Of a stretch of DNA of 64,000 nucleotides, positions 11,228-22,825 are shown piece after piece. The position numbers and the translations under genes were made by a program. The stretch's first letter is position 1, and each line of letters begins with the position of its first letter. Source of the DNA: Zizania palustris (taxonomy: Eukaryota; Streptophyta; Magnoliopsida; Poales; Poaceae); contig JAAALK010000082.1 of the NCBI GenBank assembly GCA_019279435.1, positions 10,804,594 to 10,868,593 of the forward strand, in the 5' to 3' direction. The notes under the pieces are model-generated. The model was given only the letters and a program-made list of their open reading frames with translations, was not told the DNA's origin and did no database searches.

Positions 11228-12510
11228 CCCCCTGGCCGTCCGCAACGCGCCCCCACGCTCACACGCTGCGAGATCCAACAGAGCCCTTGCATTCCGCATT
11301 TTAGCGCAACACCGCCGCCCGACCTCCAGCCTTCGATCGCCGTCGCCGGAGTCCCCCTCGGTCCTCGCCGACCGCACCTCTGCGACCGCACGAACCTCAC
11401 CGACCTCGGCCACCACTCCGCCGTCAACGAACCTCGCCGGACCACCGTCGCCGCCGAGGACCCGAACACCTTCGCCGCCTCCGCTCGTCGCCGGCCTCGC
11501 TCCGTCGACCTTTCTTCGCCGCAAGGGTACCCTCGTGATCCCCGTAGCGCCCTCTTTCCATTTTAGGCCTTAGCTTCGACCGCCATCGCTCGCCGTGGCC
11601 CCTGGCCCGCTCGCCGTTGTCGGAGAAGACGACCGGCACGGGTCGAGTACCCGTGCCGTGTCGGATTCGATCCGCGCCGTGCGATCTGGATCTAACGGTA
11701 CTGATTTAATCCCTCGTGTGGTTTAATCGGCGCCGTTGGATCTGTGCGAAGGGGTACGTTTTAATCTCGTGCGTTCGTTGGTATTTAAAACCCGCGTTTA
11801 ATCTCATGCGTCCATCGCGTACCGGTTCGAACGTTTTAATCCTAGCCGTCCACGTCACTTTAACGCACCCCGCCTCGCCCTCGCGCATCGGATCTGGATC
11901 CGACGGTCCAGATCGACCCGGCGCACGAGCACAGTGCGCGGGTTCACCGTGAGCCTGGCTCACCGTGGACCCGAGAGGGTTTAAAATTTAAAATAAATTT
12001 CAGAAGAGGTTTAAAACTTGTAAAATTCATATCTGGCGCATTAGAACTCTAAAAATTGCCATTCCAATTTCAGAAAATCCATAATATTATTCTCTACATG
12101 TTTATGCAATAAAAACAGTAGGTTTACTTTCACTATTTCATGTTTATTTAAATGAATATTTAAATGCCCTAGGGTTAAAAATGTAAATTTTATTATTTAA
12201 ATTCCAGTGAAGTTTATATTCATTTATTTTCTTTTGATAGGAACAAAACACTAAGTTTTCTATGAAGCTTTCATTTTTAATTTATTAGATGACTTAAAAA
12301 AATGAGAATAACCCCTTTTTAAAACCCCTTTCTAAAAAGGACTACTTTTTAAATCCCTTTTAGAATTTATTTATGAGATAAACCACAGAACCTTAACAAT
12401 GGAAACTATTTTATTTTTAATCAAACCAACAGTAACTTATGTGCTATTAATGTAATGTTATATTGTTTGATTGAATGTGTTCTTTTTATTTTGCTTTATT
12501 ATATTAAAAA

Positions 12511-12577
12511 GACTACGACGTCGCCGAGGAGCCGGAGTACTTCCCCGAAATCCCTCCCTCTCCTTTTGCTGAACAAG
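12511..12577 (+). other. Acidic coding-like patch in G U5
   Basis: A GC-rich island within AT-rich U5 reads as the acidic, Pro-ending peptide DYDVAEEPEYFPEIPPSPF. It is followed by ACAAG/GCAAGT, which resembles a plant GC splice donor or exon end. The 3' LTR has the same patch at 21456-21522 with two changes. Its function is unknown; it could be a small leader exon. Confidence 0.4.
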
Positions 12578-13882
12578 GCAAGTCACCAAACTAATCTTTT
12601 GAGCATATTGAACCCATGTTTGATTAAACTATCGCTAAAACACATAGGTTATATATGCATTAGTCAAATGAACCCTTACATTATATTTATTTAGGATCCC
12701 CCGACCTTGATGTGCAACCCAAGCCATGCTATCTCGCCTAACCTCCTTGTCACCATATGATCAACGATATTAGCTAGTGTCCAATGTATTGACACGAACG
12801 CTATAGGATAAAAATGAGTCGTAGCAAAATGGTTCTATTATATGATCCCCGTTACTTCTTATCCTTGGAAATTCTGTTGGTGATGAGTTATGGTTGTGAG
12901 TGGATGCATGGTGGGTTCCGGGTGCAAGCTAGGGCATTGGTCGGTAGCACCCGGGGCACTATAAGGACCGGTCTGAGGGATCCGTTGCAATACACTTACG
13001 TACTAACCACAAGTCTAGTGGGTAAGTCCTAACTAAGGTATGGGTTGTTCCAAACCGAGGCCACCATTTGGAGATGGGTCAAGTTGCACCTGCGGGTGAC
13101 TTGTACCAATGTGGCGCAAAAGGGGGTGCGACGTTAGCCGGGATGCGGCCCGGCACGCCGGCGAAACCTAGAGCGGGTGGTTATCGCTTGGAACATCTCA
13201 TATTGAGGTTTTGGCACGAGTTCCCGTGAAATGGGTCATCTCGTTTGGGATGAGTGCGTGCCTTGTGGGTACAGTAGTACATCTCTGATCAGAGTATTAA
13301 ATCTTTTCGAAAAGCCGAGCCCACGGTCAAGGGCGGGTTGCGTGACATCCCCCAGTTAGATTACTTTGAATATGTATGTGCATGATGGATTGACATGTAA
13401 GGACTGTTGAGCGAGGTGGGGCTGACTGTACCCCTCGAGTTAGTTGATGTTGATGATGTTCATGTTTACTTTCCGCATGATTAAAATATGATTACACTAA
13501 ATGCAATAACTGCAACTGCATTATTCTGCAATGTTAGCCATTATCCTTCCTTGTTTATTACCCTGCATTATTATTTGCATTTGCGGTGGCTTGTTGAGTA
13601 CTTTTGTACTCATACCTGTTGGACCCCACAGAGGATGCTTACTTTGGAGACGGTCTGGAGTAGCGACCCAGTCGAGAAGAAAGATCCTGAAGAATATGTT
13701 CGTCATGCCGTTTTCTAATTATTTCACTTTGCTGTTTTATTAAAACAATGATGTAATAAATATGGTCTGCGTACCATGAACACTGTTGTATGTACGATTG
13801 TCGCATGATGAACCTCTTGTATTATTGTTTTTCTTATGAAATTCAATAATGTCTCGATTTGTTAAATCGGGGCGCTACAAGA

Positions 13883-13895
13883 TGGTATCAGAGCC
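13883..13895 (+). other. G primer binding site (tRNA-iMet type)
   Basis: TGGTATCAGAGCC lies three bases after the 5' LTR. It is the usual plant complement of the initiator tRNA-Met 3' end and primes minus-strand DNA. Confidence 0.95.
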
Positions 13896-14016
13896 GACTC
13901 GACTGTAGGAAGCCAAACAGACCCGCCTAGCCATTAGCCACAGGAAATTATTTCTCGAAAATCTACTTCATAAACTTTGTTCCTCTCCTCATTTTATTCA
14001 ACTTGCTGTTTTGTAG

Positions 14017-14796
14017 ATGCCGGTCTACCAAGTCCACAGCTACTGCCGCCACTACGAGGGCTTCATCCGGGAGCTCTGTATGATGCTCACCTTCCTCGGG
14101 TTCCTCTTCGAACCCGAATTTCAAGGAGTGTACCCCGACGAGTTCGCCGGGCCTTGCGATGTCTCCCTCACCGTCCACGGCTCCGAAGAACACCTGCCGC
14201 CCTACACCACCGCACTTGGAAGCCCGACTTTCGACGTCGCGTGCCAACGAGTCGCCCTCCAGGCCCTCATGGAGCTGAGGATGATCTACGACGATCGTCT
14301 TCAGAACTCGTCCTTCCGGCTTGTGCCGAAGCGTACTCCCGGAGCCCACCGTAGCATCTACCTCGGAGTTCACTCCATGCGTGATCCGGTCATGGCCCGG
14401 CAGTCGCGTCTTCTACAGGCCATGGATGATCTCCACACCGAGGCGGTGCTCGACGCCGACGAGCACCATGAGGCGGTTGAGTTCCTTCGTGAAGAAACGA
14501 AGAACTTGATCCAGCAGAATGGCGAGTTGCAGCGCAAGATTATGCAGCTGCAGAAGGATATAGCGGAGATGGTTCCTCTTCTTCCACGGAAGAAGAAGCC
14601 CATCGGTGAGCCCCTCCCTCGCCCCAAGAGGATCCCGCCACGACCCTCCCCCGCCAAGCCCTCTACAAGCGCCCCTACACCACGCCCCGGCCTCGTCTCC
14701 GACTCCATCATCGAGAATTTTCTCGAGCCCACCATCTCTCTGGAGCCGCGCACTCGTGGTTCCGAGAGCACGGAGACCGCCTCCGGTGGCGAGTAG
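14017..14796 (+). CDS. ORF0 of G: extra 259-aa ORF upstream of gag
   Basis: This is an uninterrupted ORF between PBS and gag, starting at ATG 14017 (MPVYQVHSYCRHYEGFIREL) and ending TAG near 14796. The first 130 residues look globular, with aromatic and Cys residues (LTFLGFLFEPEFQGVYPDEF; DVSLTVHGSEEHLPPYTT; ACQRVALQALMELRMIY). Residues of about 140-190 form a helical coiled coil (FLREETKNLIQQNGELQRKI). The tail is basic and Pro-rich (PRPKRIPPRPSPAKPSTSAP). No known enzyme motif, signal peptide or membrane segment is visible. Extra ORFs ahead of gag are known in some plant Ty3/gypsy lineages, but their role is unclear. Unlike the pol of this copy, it has no nonsense codon. A 182 bp gap separates it from gag, so it may be expressed from the same RNA. 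Confidence 0.75.
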   Translation: MPVYQVHSYCRHYEGFIRELCMMLTFLGFLFEPEFQGVYPDEFAGPCDVSLTVHGSEEHLPPYTTALGSPTFDVACQRVALQALMELRMIYDDRLQNSSFRLVPKRTPGAHRSIYLGVHSMRDPVMARQSRLLQAMDDLHTEAVLDADEHHEAVEFLREETKNLIQQNGELQRKIMQLQKDIAEMVPLLPRKKKPIGEPLPRPKRIPPRPSPAKPSTSAPTPRPGLVSDSIIENFLEPTISLEPRTRGSESTETASGGE

Positions 14797-14978
14797 GCGT
14801 TAGGAGTCGCTATTTAAAATAAAGCATTAATTTGTATGTGGTGCTACCCACGACGAGTGTGTTGTGGGTAGAATAAGAACTTGATTGTAATGAACATTTT
14901 TACCACTTAATTTATATGCTTGAACTATTCTTGTTAATTGTAATGTCAGTTTTGCCTATAACCTTATGAATTCAGAAG

Positions 14979-17441
14979 ATGGCCGACCACCAGAACACCG
15001 GCTCTAACAATGGAGCAGGAGGAAGCCGTGATGCGCCCGAGGGTGTTGTACCCAACTGGGGTGCAACAAGCCCACGCCAGTCAGGGTCGCCCTCTGCCAA
15101 CCACCCCACCTTGGCGGAGATGATGGCGAATCAGAACCACCTAATCACCGCCCTCCTCACCCAAATGCAGAACCAACAGGCTCAGTTGGACCGTCTGCAG
15201 AACGGGGAGCCCGCCCCTCGTGCACCAGCACCCGCGCCCACTCCGCAACTCTCCGAGTTCCTGCGCGTGTGCCCGCCCATCTTCTCGAGCACCACCAACC
15301 CGATGGAGGCCGGAGATTGGCTTCGCACCATCGGAAAGAAGCTCGACCTCCTCCCCTGCACCGACCGGGAGCGAGTGGCCTTCGCCACTCACCAGCTCCA
15401 GGGTCCCGCCGCGGAATGGTGGGACAACTACCGTGAGTCCCAGCCAGAGGGCCACGTGGTGACTTGGGCGGAGTTCACCATCGCCTTTCGGGCTGCCCAT
15501 GTCCCCGCCGGCGTCATCGCGGTAAAACAGCAGGAGTTCCGCGACCTACAGCAAGGCAACAGGACCGTCATGGAGTACCTCCATGAGTTCAACCGCCTCG
15601 CCCGCTACGCACCGGAGGAAGTGCGCACCGACGCCCTCCGCCAAGCCAAGTTCCTCAGGGGACTTAAGGATGAGCTGTCCATCCAGCTCGTCGCCGCCGA
15701 CTTCGCCGACTTCCAACGGCTGGTCAACAAAGCGCTCATCCAAGAGACTGAGCAGAACAAGCTGGACCTCAAGAAGAGGAAAATGATCGCCTTCAAGCAT
15801 CAACAGGCGAACTCTCAGAGGCCCCGCTTCGTCCCTCCGCCACCAGCGCCTGCCTACCATCCTCGGCCCGCCTACAGGCCGCCTCACGCCGCCGGTGGAT
15901 CCAACGCCGGGCATCCTCGCCCCGCTCCACCAGCTCCGGCCGCTCAGCCAACCCCAGCCGCCAAGGCCCCGATCTTGAAGGATCGCCAAGGAAGGCCGGT
16001 CGTCTGCTTCAACTGCCGCAAGGAAGGGCACTATGCACACCAGTGTCCTCACCCCAAGCCAGCTCAGGGCGCGGCACCCAACCAGGCGGTTCGCGCCCGC
16101 GTCAACCACATCAGCGCGGAGGAAGCTCAGGAGGCTCCTGAAGTCGTGCTCGGTATGTTTACTGTGAATTCCGTACCGGCCGTCATATTATTTGACTCTG
16201 GAGCAACCCACTCCTTCATCTCGGAAAATTTTGTGAAAACAAACGGACTAGACGTGCTCCCTCTACCCATTCCCATGGTGATTGCCACTCCCGGCAATAG
16301 GACCTCCGCCCGCTTATACAGCCCTAAGGTTCAAATTGACATCCAAGGAGTACTGTTTCGGGCCGAGCCTGTCCTCATCCAATGCACCGGACTCGACCTT
16401 ATACTAGGGATGGATTGGTTAATGAAGCACAAGGGAGTGATCGACTGTGACAACAAGTCCGTCATGGTGACCAATCCTGAAGGCGTAACCATCACCTTTC
16501 GCATGACCAGTCGCAAACCACTCGGAGCATCCCTTCGCTCGATAGCTCTTGAAGAGGTGCCTATAGTCAAGGAGTTTGCGGATGTCTTCCCTGAAGACCT
16601 ACCCGGAATGCCTCCCAAGCGGGACATCGAATTCAGAATCGAACTTGTCCCCGGGACCACTCCAATCTCCAAGCGCCCGTACCGAATGGCCGCCAATGAA
16701 CTAGCCGAAGTCAAGAGCAACATCGAAGACCTAGAGCAAAAAGGGTATATTCGACCGAGTACCTCACCCTGGGGTGCACTAGTTATATTTGCCATGAAGA
16801 AGGACAAGACCAAGAGGATGTGCGTGGACTATAGAGCCTTGAACGACGTAACCATCAAGAACAAATACCCATTGCCTCGAATCGACGACCTGTTCGATCA
16901 GCTGAAAGGATCCTCGGTGTTTTCCAAGATTGACCTCAGGTCAGGTTATCACCAGTTGAGGATTAGAGAAGAAGACGTACCCAAGACTGCCTTCACCTCC
17001 CGCTATGGACTCTACGAGTACACTGTGATGTCGTTCGGACTCACGAATGCCCCGGCCTTTTTCATGAACATGATGAACAATGTATTCATGGAGTTCTTGG
17101 ACAAGTTCATCGTGGTATTCATCGACGATATCCTCGTTTACTCCAAGACCAAGGAAGAACACGAGGCTCACCTCCGTCTGACCCTCGGTAAGCTAAGGGA
17201 ACAGCAACTGTATGCCAAGTACAACAAATGTGAATTTTGGTCGTCTGAGGTAAAGTTCCTCGGCCATGTTATATCTGCTGGAGGAATAGCAGTGGACCCA
17301 ACCACCGTGGAAGCAGTAACCAACTGGCTGCAGCCCACAACCATGACCGAGATCCGGAGTTTTCTCGGATTGGCCGGATACTACCGCCGGTTCATCGAGA
17401 ATTTTTCCAAGATCGCCAAGCCTATGACCAGACTTCTGTAG
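14979..17441 (+). pseudogene. G gag-protease-reverse transcriptase
   Basis: One frame of 820 codons from ATG 14979. Gag domain is at residues of about 85-260 (WRTIG-like WLRTIGKKLDLL, AAEWWDNY, FRDLQQGNRTVMEYLHEFNR), then a Pro/Ala-rich linker. The CX2CX4HX4C knuckle CFNCRKEGHYAHQC is near residue 343. The aspartic protease motif ILFDSGATHSFIS is near 404, and GMDWL follows. RT starts near 560 (YRMAANELAEVK, MCVDYRALN, KIDLRSGYHQLRI, SFGLTNAPAFF, FIDDILVYS near 713). The ORF ends at TAG 17439-17441 where the family reads on (RLLQKEVKFEW), a CAG-to-TAG change. RNase H and integrase follow, so the stop truncates pol. All RT catalytic Asp residues are present. Confidence 0.92.
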
Positions 17442-17770
17442 AAGGAAGTGAAGTTTGAATGGACCCCCGACTGCGAAGAAAGCTTCCAGACCCTCAAGAA
17501 GAAGCTAGTGTCAGCTCCCATTCTGACTCTACTAGACATCCGGAAAGACTTCCACATCTACTGTGATGCCTCTCGTTAAGGATTGGGATGCGTCTTAATG
17601 CAAGAAGGGAAAGTGATATCCTACGCCTCCCGGCAACTGAGACCGCATGAGCTGAACTATCCAAGCCACGACCTGGAACTAGCAGCCGTGGTTCATGCCT
17701 TGAAGATATGGAGACATTACCTTGTGGGAAATCGGTGTGAGGTCTTCACCGACTGATCAAGGATTATGAC
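17442..17770 (+). pseudogene. G RNase H, broken
   Basis: This continues the RT frame (KEVKFEWTPDCEESF) into RNase H: IYCDASR, GCVLMQEGKVISYASRQL, LELAAVVHALKIWRHYL, CEVFTD. A TAA at 17577-17579 replaces the Gln of SRQGLG. After FTD at 17753 about 60-75 bases are missing, and the frame shifts to resume as IKDYDLGIHYHPGKANVVAD. The deleted piece is the conserved HKSL-to-WLEL region just after the third catalytic Asp. Confidence 0.88.
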
Positions 17771-18811
17771 TTGGGCATCCATTATCATCCTGGCAAAGCG
17801 AATGTGGTGGCAGATGCCCTTAGTCGAAAAGGGTACTGCAATGCCATCATGATTCAAGACCAAGCTCCTTTACTTTATAAGGAGATGGAAAGGCTAAACC
17901 TAGGGATCACCACTCGAGCGTACCTCACTGCCTTGGAGTCCCGGTCTGTCTTAATAGACCAGATCCGAGAAAAGCAGAAGGATGATCCGGACATCCTGGA
18001 GATCCAGCAGAACATGAGGAAGGGTAAAGCCCCCGGATTTTCCGAGGACGAGCATGGTACCATCTGGTTCGGAAACCGAGTATGCGTACCCAACCTGCCT
18101 GAGTTGAAGACCCTCATTCTTCAAGAAGCCCACGACACTCTATACTCCATCCATCCCGGGAGTACAAAGATGTATCAAGAGCTAAAGGAAAAATATTGGT
18201 GGGTCAGCATGAAGAGAGAAATAGCAGAGTATGTGGCCAAGTGCGACACATGCCGGCGAGTCAAGGCCGAGCATCAGAGGCCTGCCGGACTTCTTCAACC
18301 TCTCAAGGTCCCTGAATGGAAGTGGGAAGAGATAGGAATGGACTTCATCACGGGACTGCCCAGGACCCAAGCTGGTCATGACTCTATCTGGGTGATCGTC
18401 GACCGACTCACCAAGGTAGCTCACTTCGTTCCGGTCAAGACAACTTACACCGTCGCCAAGTTGGCTGAGTTGTATATGACCCGGATCGTGTGCCTCCACG
18501 GAGTTCCTAAGAAGATTGTATCTGACCGCGGGAGTCAGTTTACCTCCAAGTTTTGGAAGAACCTTCAAGAGGAACTCGGCACCCGGCTGAACTTTAGCAC
18601 CGCCTATCATCCACAGACCGACGGTCAAACCGAAAGGGTCAACCAGATATTGGAGGATATGCTTAGAGCTTGTGCTCTAGACTTTGGCGGAATGTGGGAC
18701 AAGAACTTACCATATGCAGAGTTCTCCTACAACAACAGCTATCAAGCCAGCCTGCAAATGTCCCCGTTCGAAGCACTCTATGGACGTAAGTGCAGAACGC
18801 CTTTGCTCTAG
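17771..18811 (+). pseudogene. G integrase
   Basis: The frame carries the RNase H end (HYHPGKANVVADALSR), then an integrase HHCC zinc finger (HDTLYSIHPG ... CDTCRRVKAEH) and a catalytic core with MDFITGLP, VSDRGSQFTS and QTDGQTERVNQ giving the D, D, E triad. It ends at TAG 18809-18811 in place of the Trp in PLLWDQTGE (TGG to TAG). The remainder of integrase continues in the same frame to 19378. Confidence 0.92.
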
Positions 18812-19378
18812 GATCAAACCGGAGAGTCACAACTGTTTGGGACTGATTTATTAAGAGAAGCTGAAGAGAAGGTTAAGATCATAAGAGACCGATTAAAGGC
18901 AGCCCAATCTAGGCAAAAGAGCTATGCCGACAACCGTCGAAGAGACCTAGCCTTTGAGGAGGGCGATTATGTCTATCTCCGAGTCACTCCCCTCCGTGGC
19001 ACTCAAAGATTCAACATGAAAGGCAAACTAGCACCTCGCTACGTCGGACCTTTCCAGATCCTCCGACGACAAGGAGAAGTGGCATATCAACTTGAACTGC
19101 CTCCATCATTGGCAGGAGTTCATGATGTGTTCCATGTCTCTCAGCTGAAGAAGTGCCTCCGTGTACCCACCGAGCAAGCCGACCTTCAACAGCTTAATGT
19201 CCAAGAAGACTTGACCTACATAGAAAGACCCATCAAGATCTTGGAAACCAAGGAGAGAGTAACCAGAAGTCGCATTGTTCGCTTCTGCAAAGTCCAATGG
19301 AACAACCATCCCGCAGAAGAAGCCACTTGGGAAAAGGAAGACGAACTAAAAGCCGAATACCCCGAGTTATTCGAGTAG
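18812..19378 (+). pseudogene. G integrase C-terminus with chromodomain
   Basis: The GPY/F-type module (RVTPLRGTQRFNMKGKLAPR, YVGPFQILRR, YQLELPP, VFHVSQLKK) precedes a chromodomain near the end (YIERPIKILETKERVTRSR, VRFCKVQWNNH, EEATWEKEDELKAEYPELF). Chromodomains on integrase steer chromoviruses to particular chromatin. The aromatic Trp residues of KVQW and ATWE are kept. The ORF stops with TAG at 19376-19378, 29 bases before the PPT. Confidence 0.9.
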
Positions 19379-19407
19379 CGTTCCAATCTCGAGGACGAGA
19401 TTCTTGT

Positions 19408-19419
19408 AAGGGGGATAGG
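19408..19419 (+). other. G polypurine tract
   Basis: AAGGGGGATAGG stands two bases before the 3' LTR start. It is the expected plus-strand primer. Confidence 0.9.
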
Positions 19420-19421
19420 TT

Positions 19422-22400
19422 TGTAACACCCCAAATTTTCAAAACAATAAAAATATTATTAAATTCAATTTCTTGGAATTATTATTTCTGAAAATACTTT
19501 TAATACTCCTTTATACCCTTTTGAACTACAACATATAGTAGATGGCCAAATTAAGAGGTGAAACTTTTTGTATATGCTCCTAAGACAAAAATATAATTTT
19601 GGGAATTTTTATAGATTTTTACCAAGCATGGAGGTAGCCCTATTATTTTAAATCAATTTCTGCAATTATTCTAAATCAGAAAATAGTTTCAAACAGTATT
19701 GGGCCCTCTCCCTCCTTTCTCTCTCTCCCGGCCGGCCCAGCCCGTTACCTCGTGCGCCTTAGACTGACATCCGGACCCCACCTATCGGCACCGATTTCTT
19801 TCCCTCACGCGCGCACCCGACGCCACGGCCCCACCCGTCAGCTGCCTACCTCGCTCGTTCGCGCTCACTGGTCGGTGGCCCCCGCATGTCAGACCCTTCG
19901 TCCCCGCGAGATCCGCCCCCAAATCACCCCCCTCCTCGCCGGCCGACGCCATTACTCGCCTCGGATCCCTTGCCCCCGACCCCCTCCCCTCGAATTAAGC
20001 CCGGCAATCAAACCCCCGCGTCACGCTGACCGTTTCCCCCCATTAAACTCGACCGATTCGCGTCCAGGTTCGGTGAATCGAGCTCAACCCGAGCTCGCCG
20101 GCGCTTAAACGCGTTTTAATCCCGGCCACCACAGACTACGCCCTCTCTGCCCCCGCCGATGGTTCTATATAAACCCCCTGGCCGTCCGCAACGCGCCCCC
20201 ACGCTCACACGCTACGAGATCCAACAGAGCCCTTGCATTCCGCATTTTAGCGCACCACCGCCGCCCGACCTCCAGCCTTCGATCGCCGTCGCCGGAGTCC
20301 CCCTCCGTCCTCGCCGACCGCACCTCTGCGACCGCACGGACCTCACCGACCTCGGCCACCACTCCGCCGTCAACGAACCTCGCCGGACCACCGTCGCCGC
20401 CGAGGACCCGAACACCTTCGCCGCCTCCGCTCGTCGCCGGCCTCGCTCCGTCGACCTTTCTTCGCCGCAAGGGTACCCTCGTGATCCCCGTAGCGCCCTC
20501 TTTCCATTTTAGGCCTTAGCTTCGACCGCCATCGCTCGCCGTGGCCCCTGGCCCGCTCGCCGTCGTCGGAGAAGACGACCGGCACGGGTCGAGTACCCGT
20601 GCCGTGTTGGATTCGATCCGCGCCGTGCGATCTGGATCTAACGGTACTGATTTAATCCCTCGTGTGGTTTAATCGGCGCCGTTGGATCTGTGCGAAGGGG
20701 TACGTTTTAATCTCGCGCGTTCGTTGGTATTTAAAACCAGCGTTTAATCTCATGCGTCCATCGCGTACCGGTTCGAACGTTTAATCCTGGCCGTCCACGT
20801 CACTTTAACGCACCCCGCCTCGCCCTCGCGCGTCGGATCTGGATCCGACGGTCCAGATCGACCCGGCGCACGCGCACAGTGCGCGGGTTCACCATGAGCC
20901 TGGCTCACCGTGGACCCGAGAGGGTTTAAAATTTAAAATAAATTTCAGAAGAGGTTTGAAACTTGTAAAATTCATATCTGGCGCATTTGAACTCTAAAAA
21001 TTGCCATTCCAATTTCAGAAAATCCATAATATTATTCTTTACATGTTTATGCAATAAAAACAGTAGGTTTACTTTCACTATTTCATGTTTATTTAAATGA
21101 ATATTTAAATGCCCTAGGGTTAAAAATGTAAATTTTATTATTTAAATTCCAGTGAAGTTTATATTCATTTATTTTCTGTTGATAGGAACAAAACACTAAG
21201 TTTTCTATGAAGCTTTCATTTTTAATTTATTAGAGGACTTAAAAAAATGAGAATAACCCCTTTTTAAAACCCCTTTCTAAAAAGGACTACTTTTTAAATC
21301 CCTTTTAGAATTTAATTATGAGATAAACCACAGAACCTTAACAATGGAAACTATTTTATTTTTAATCAAACCAGCAGTAACTTATGTGCTATTAATGTAA
21401 TGTTATATTGTTTGATTGAATGTGTTCTTTTTATTTTGCTTTATTATATTAAAAAGACTACGACGTCGCCGAGGAGCCGGAGTACTTCCCCGAAGTCCCT
21501 CCCTCTCCTTTTACTGAACAAGGCAAGTCACCAAACCAATCTTTTGAGCATATTGAACCCATGTTTGATTAAACTATCGCTAAAACACATAGGTTATATA
21601 TGCATTAGTCAAATGAACCCTTACATTATATTTATTTAGGATCCCCCGACCTTGATGTGCAACCCAAGCCATGCTATCTCGCCTAACCTCCTTGTCACCA
21701 TATGATCAACGATATTAGCTAGTGTCCAATGTATTGACACGAACGCTATAGGATAAAAATGAGTCGTAGCAAAATGGTTCTATTATATGATCCCCGTTAC
21801 TTCTTATCCTTGGAAATTCTGTTGGTGATGAGTTATGGTTGTGAGTGGATGCATGGTGGGTTTCGGGTGCAAGCTAGGGCATTGGTCGGTAGCACCCGGG
21901 GCACTATAAGGACCGGTCTGAGGGATCCGTTGCAATACACTTACGTACTAACCACAAGTCTAGTGGGTAAGTCCTAACTAAGGTATGGGTTGTTCCAAAC
22001 CGAGGCCACCATTTGGAGATGGGTCAAGTTGCACCTGCGGGTGACTTGTACCAATGTGGCGCAAAAGGGGGTGCGACGTTAGCCGGGATGCGGCCCGGCG
22101 CGCCGGCGAAACCTAGAGCGGGTGGTTATCGCTTGGAACATCACATATTGAGGTTTTGGCACGAGTTCCCGTGAAATGGGTCATCTCGTTTGGGATGAGT
22201 GCGTGCCTTGTGGGTACAGTAGTACATCTCTGATCAGAGTATTAAATCTTTTCGAAAAGCCGAGCCCACGGTCAAGGGCGGGTTGCGTGACATCCCCCAG
22301 TTAGATTACTTTGAATATGTATGTGCATGATGGATTGACATGTAAGGACTGTTGAGCGAGGTGGGGCTGACTGTACCCCTCGAGTTAGTTGATGTTGATG

Positions 22401-22825
22401 ATGTTCATGTTTACTTTCCGCATGATTAAAATATGATTACACTAAATGCAATAACTGCAACTGCATTATTCTGCAATGTTAGCCATTATCCTTCCTTGTT
22501 TATTACCCTGCATTATTATTTGCATTTGCGGTGGCTTGTTGAGTACTTTTGTACTCATACCCGTTGGACCTCACAGAGGATGCTTACTTTGGAGACGGTC
22601 TGGAGTAGCGACCCAGTCGAGAAGAAAGATCCTGAAGAAGATGTTCGTCATGCCGTTTTCTAATTATTTCACTTTGCTGTTTTTATTAAAACAATGATGT
22701 AATAAATATGGTCTGCGTACCATGAACACTGTCGTATGTACGATTGTCGCATGATGAACCAATTGTATTATTGTTTTTCTTATGAAATTCAATAATGTCT
22801 CGATTTGTTAAATCGGGGCGCTACA
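19422..22825 (+). repeat. G 3' LTR (3404 bp)
   Basis: It matches the 5' LTR throughout with scattered substitutions and a few 1-base indels, which suggests a fairly recent insertion. TATATAAA is at 20166-20173 and the acidic patch at 21456-21522. It is followed by the TSD CAACA at 22826-22830. Confidence 0.95.

Larger units (their letters stand above)
10478..13879 (+). repeat. G 5' LTR (3402 bp)
   Basis: TGTAACACCCC...GCGCTACA. The first 260 bases are AT-rich, about 10760-11990 is very GC-rich, and the rest is AT-rich. The TATA box is at 11220-11227, which puts a long R/U5 of about 2.6 kb into the transcript leader. A short GC-rich, acidic coding-like patch sits at 12511-12577. Open frames inside (for example 11213-11566 and 12814-13032) recur in the other LTR and have no recognisable domain. 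Confidence 0.95.
10478..22825 (+). mobile_element. G: full-length Tekay/Del-type chromovirus (Ty3/gypsy)
   Basis: The LTRs are 3402 and 3404 bp and nearly identical. Each begins TGTAACACCCC and ends GGGGCGCTACA, and the 5 bp TSD is CAACA. Internal order is iMet-type PBS, ORF0 (259 codons), gag-protease-RT, RNase H, integrase, chromodomain, PPT. The integrase C-terminal chromodomain makes it a chromovirus. LTR size, motifs and chromodomain text resemble the grass Tekay/Del clade (family knowledge, not searched). It is the youngest element in the left nest, but its pol carries three nonsense codons and one RNase H deletion. Confidence 0.95.

Noticed and set aside
11213..11566. 117-codon frame in the G LTRs (also 20159-20512)
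   Set aside because: Its start codon lies upstream of or in the TATA box, and it only reflects GC-rich LTR sequence. It is present twice because LTRs are duplicated.
12814..13032. 72-codon frame repeated identically at 21759-21977
   Set aside because: Identity comes from LTR duplication, not selection. No recognisable domain.
13883..13895. tRNA-like sequence at the PBS positions (also 25076-25087)
   Set aside because: Only the 12-13 base complement of a tRNA 3' end; no cloverleaf follows.
14370..14771. 133-codon minus frame opposite ORF0
   Set aside because: Poly-Arg/Ser bias typical of the reverse strand of GC-rich coding DNA. ORF0 on plus has better composition and position.
15546..16109. 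187-codon minus frame opposite G gag
   Set aside because: Shadow of the GC-rich gag frame, which has the gag domain and zinc knuckle.
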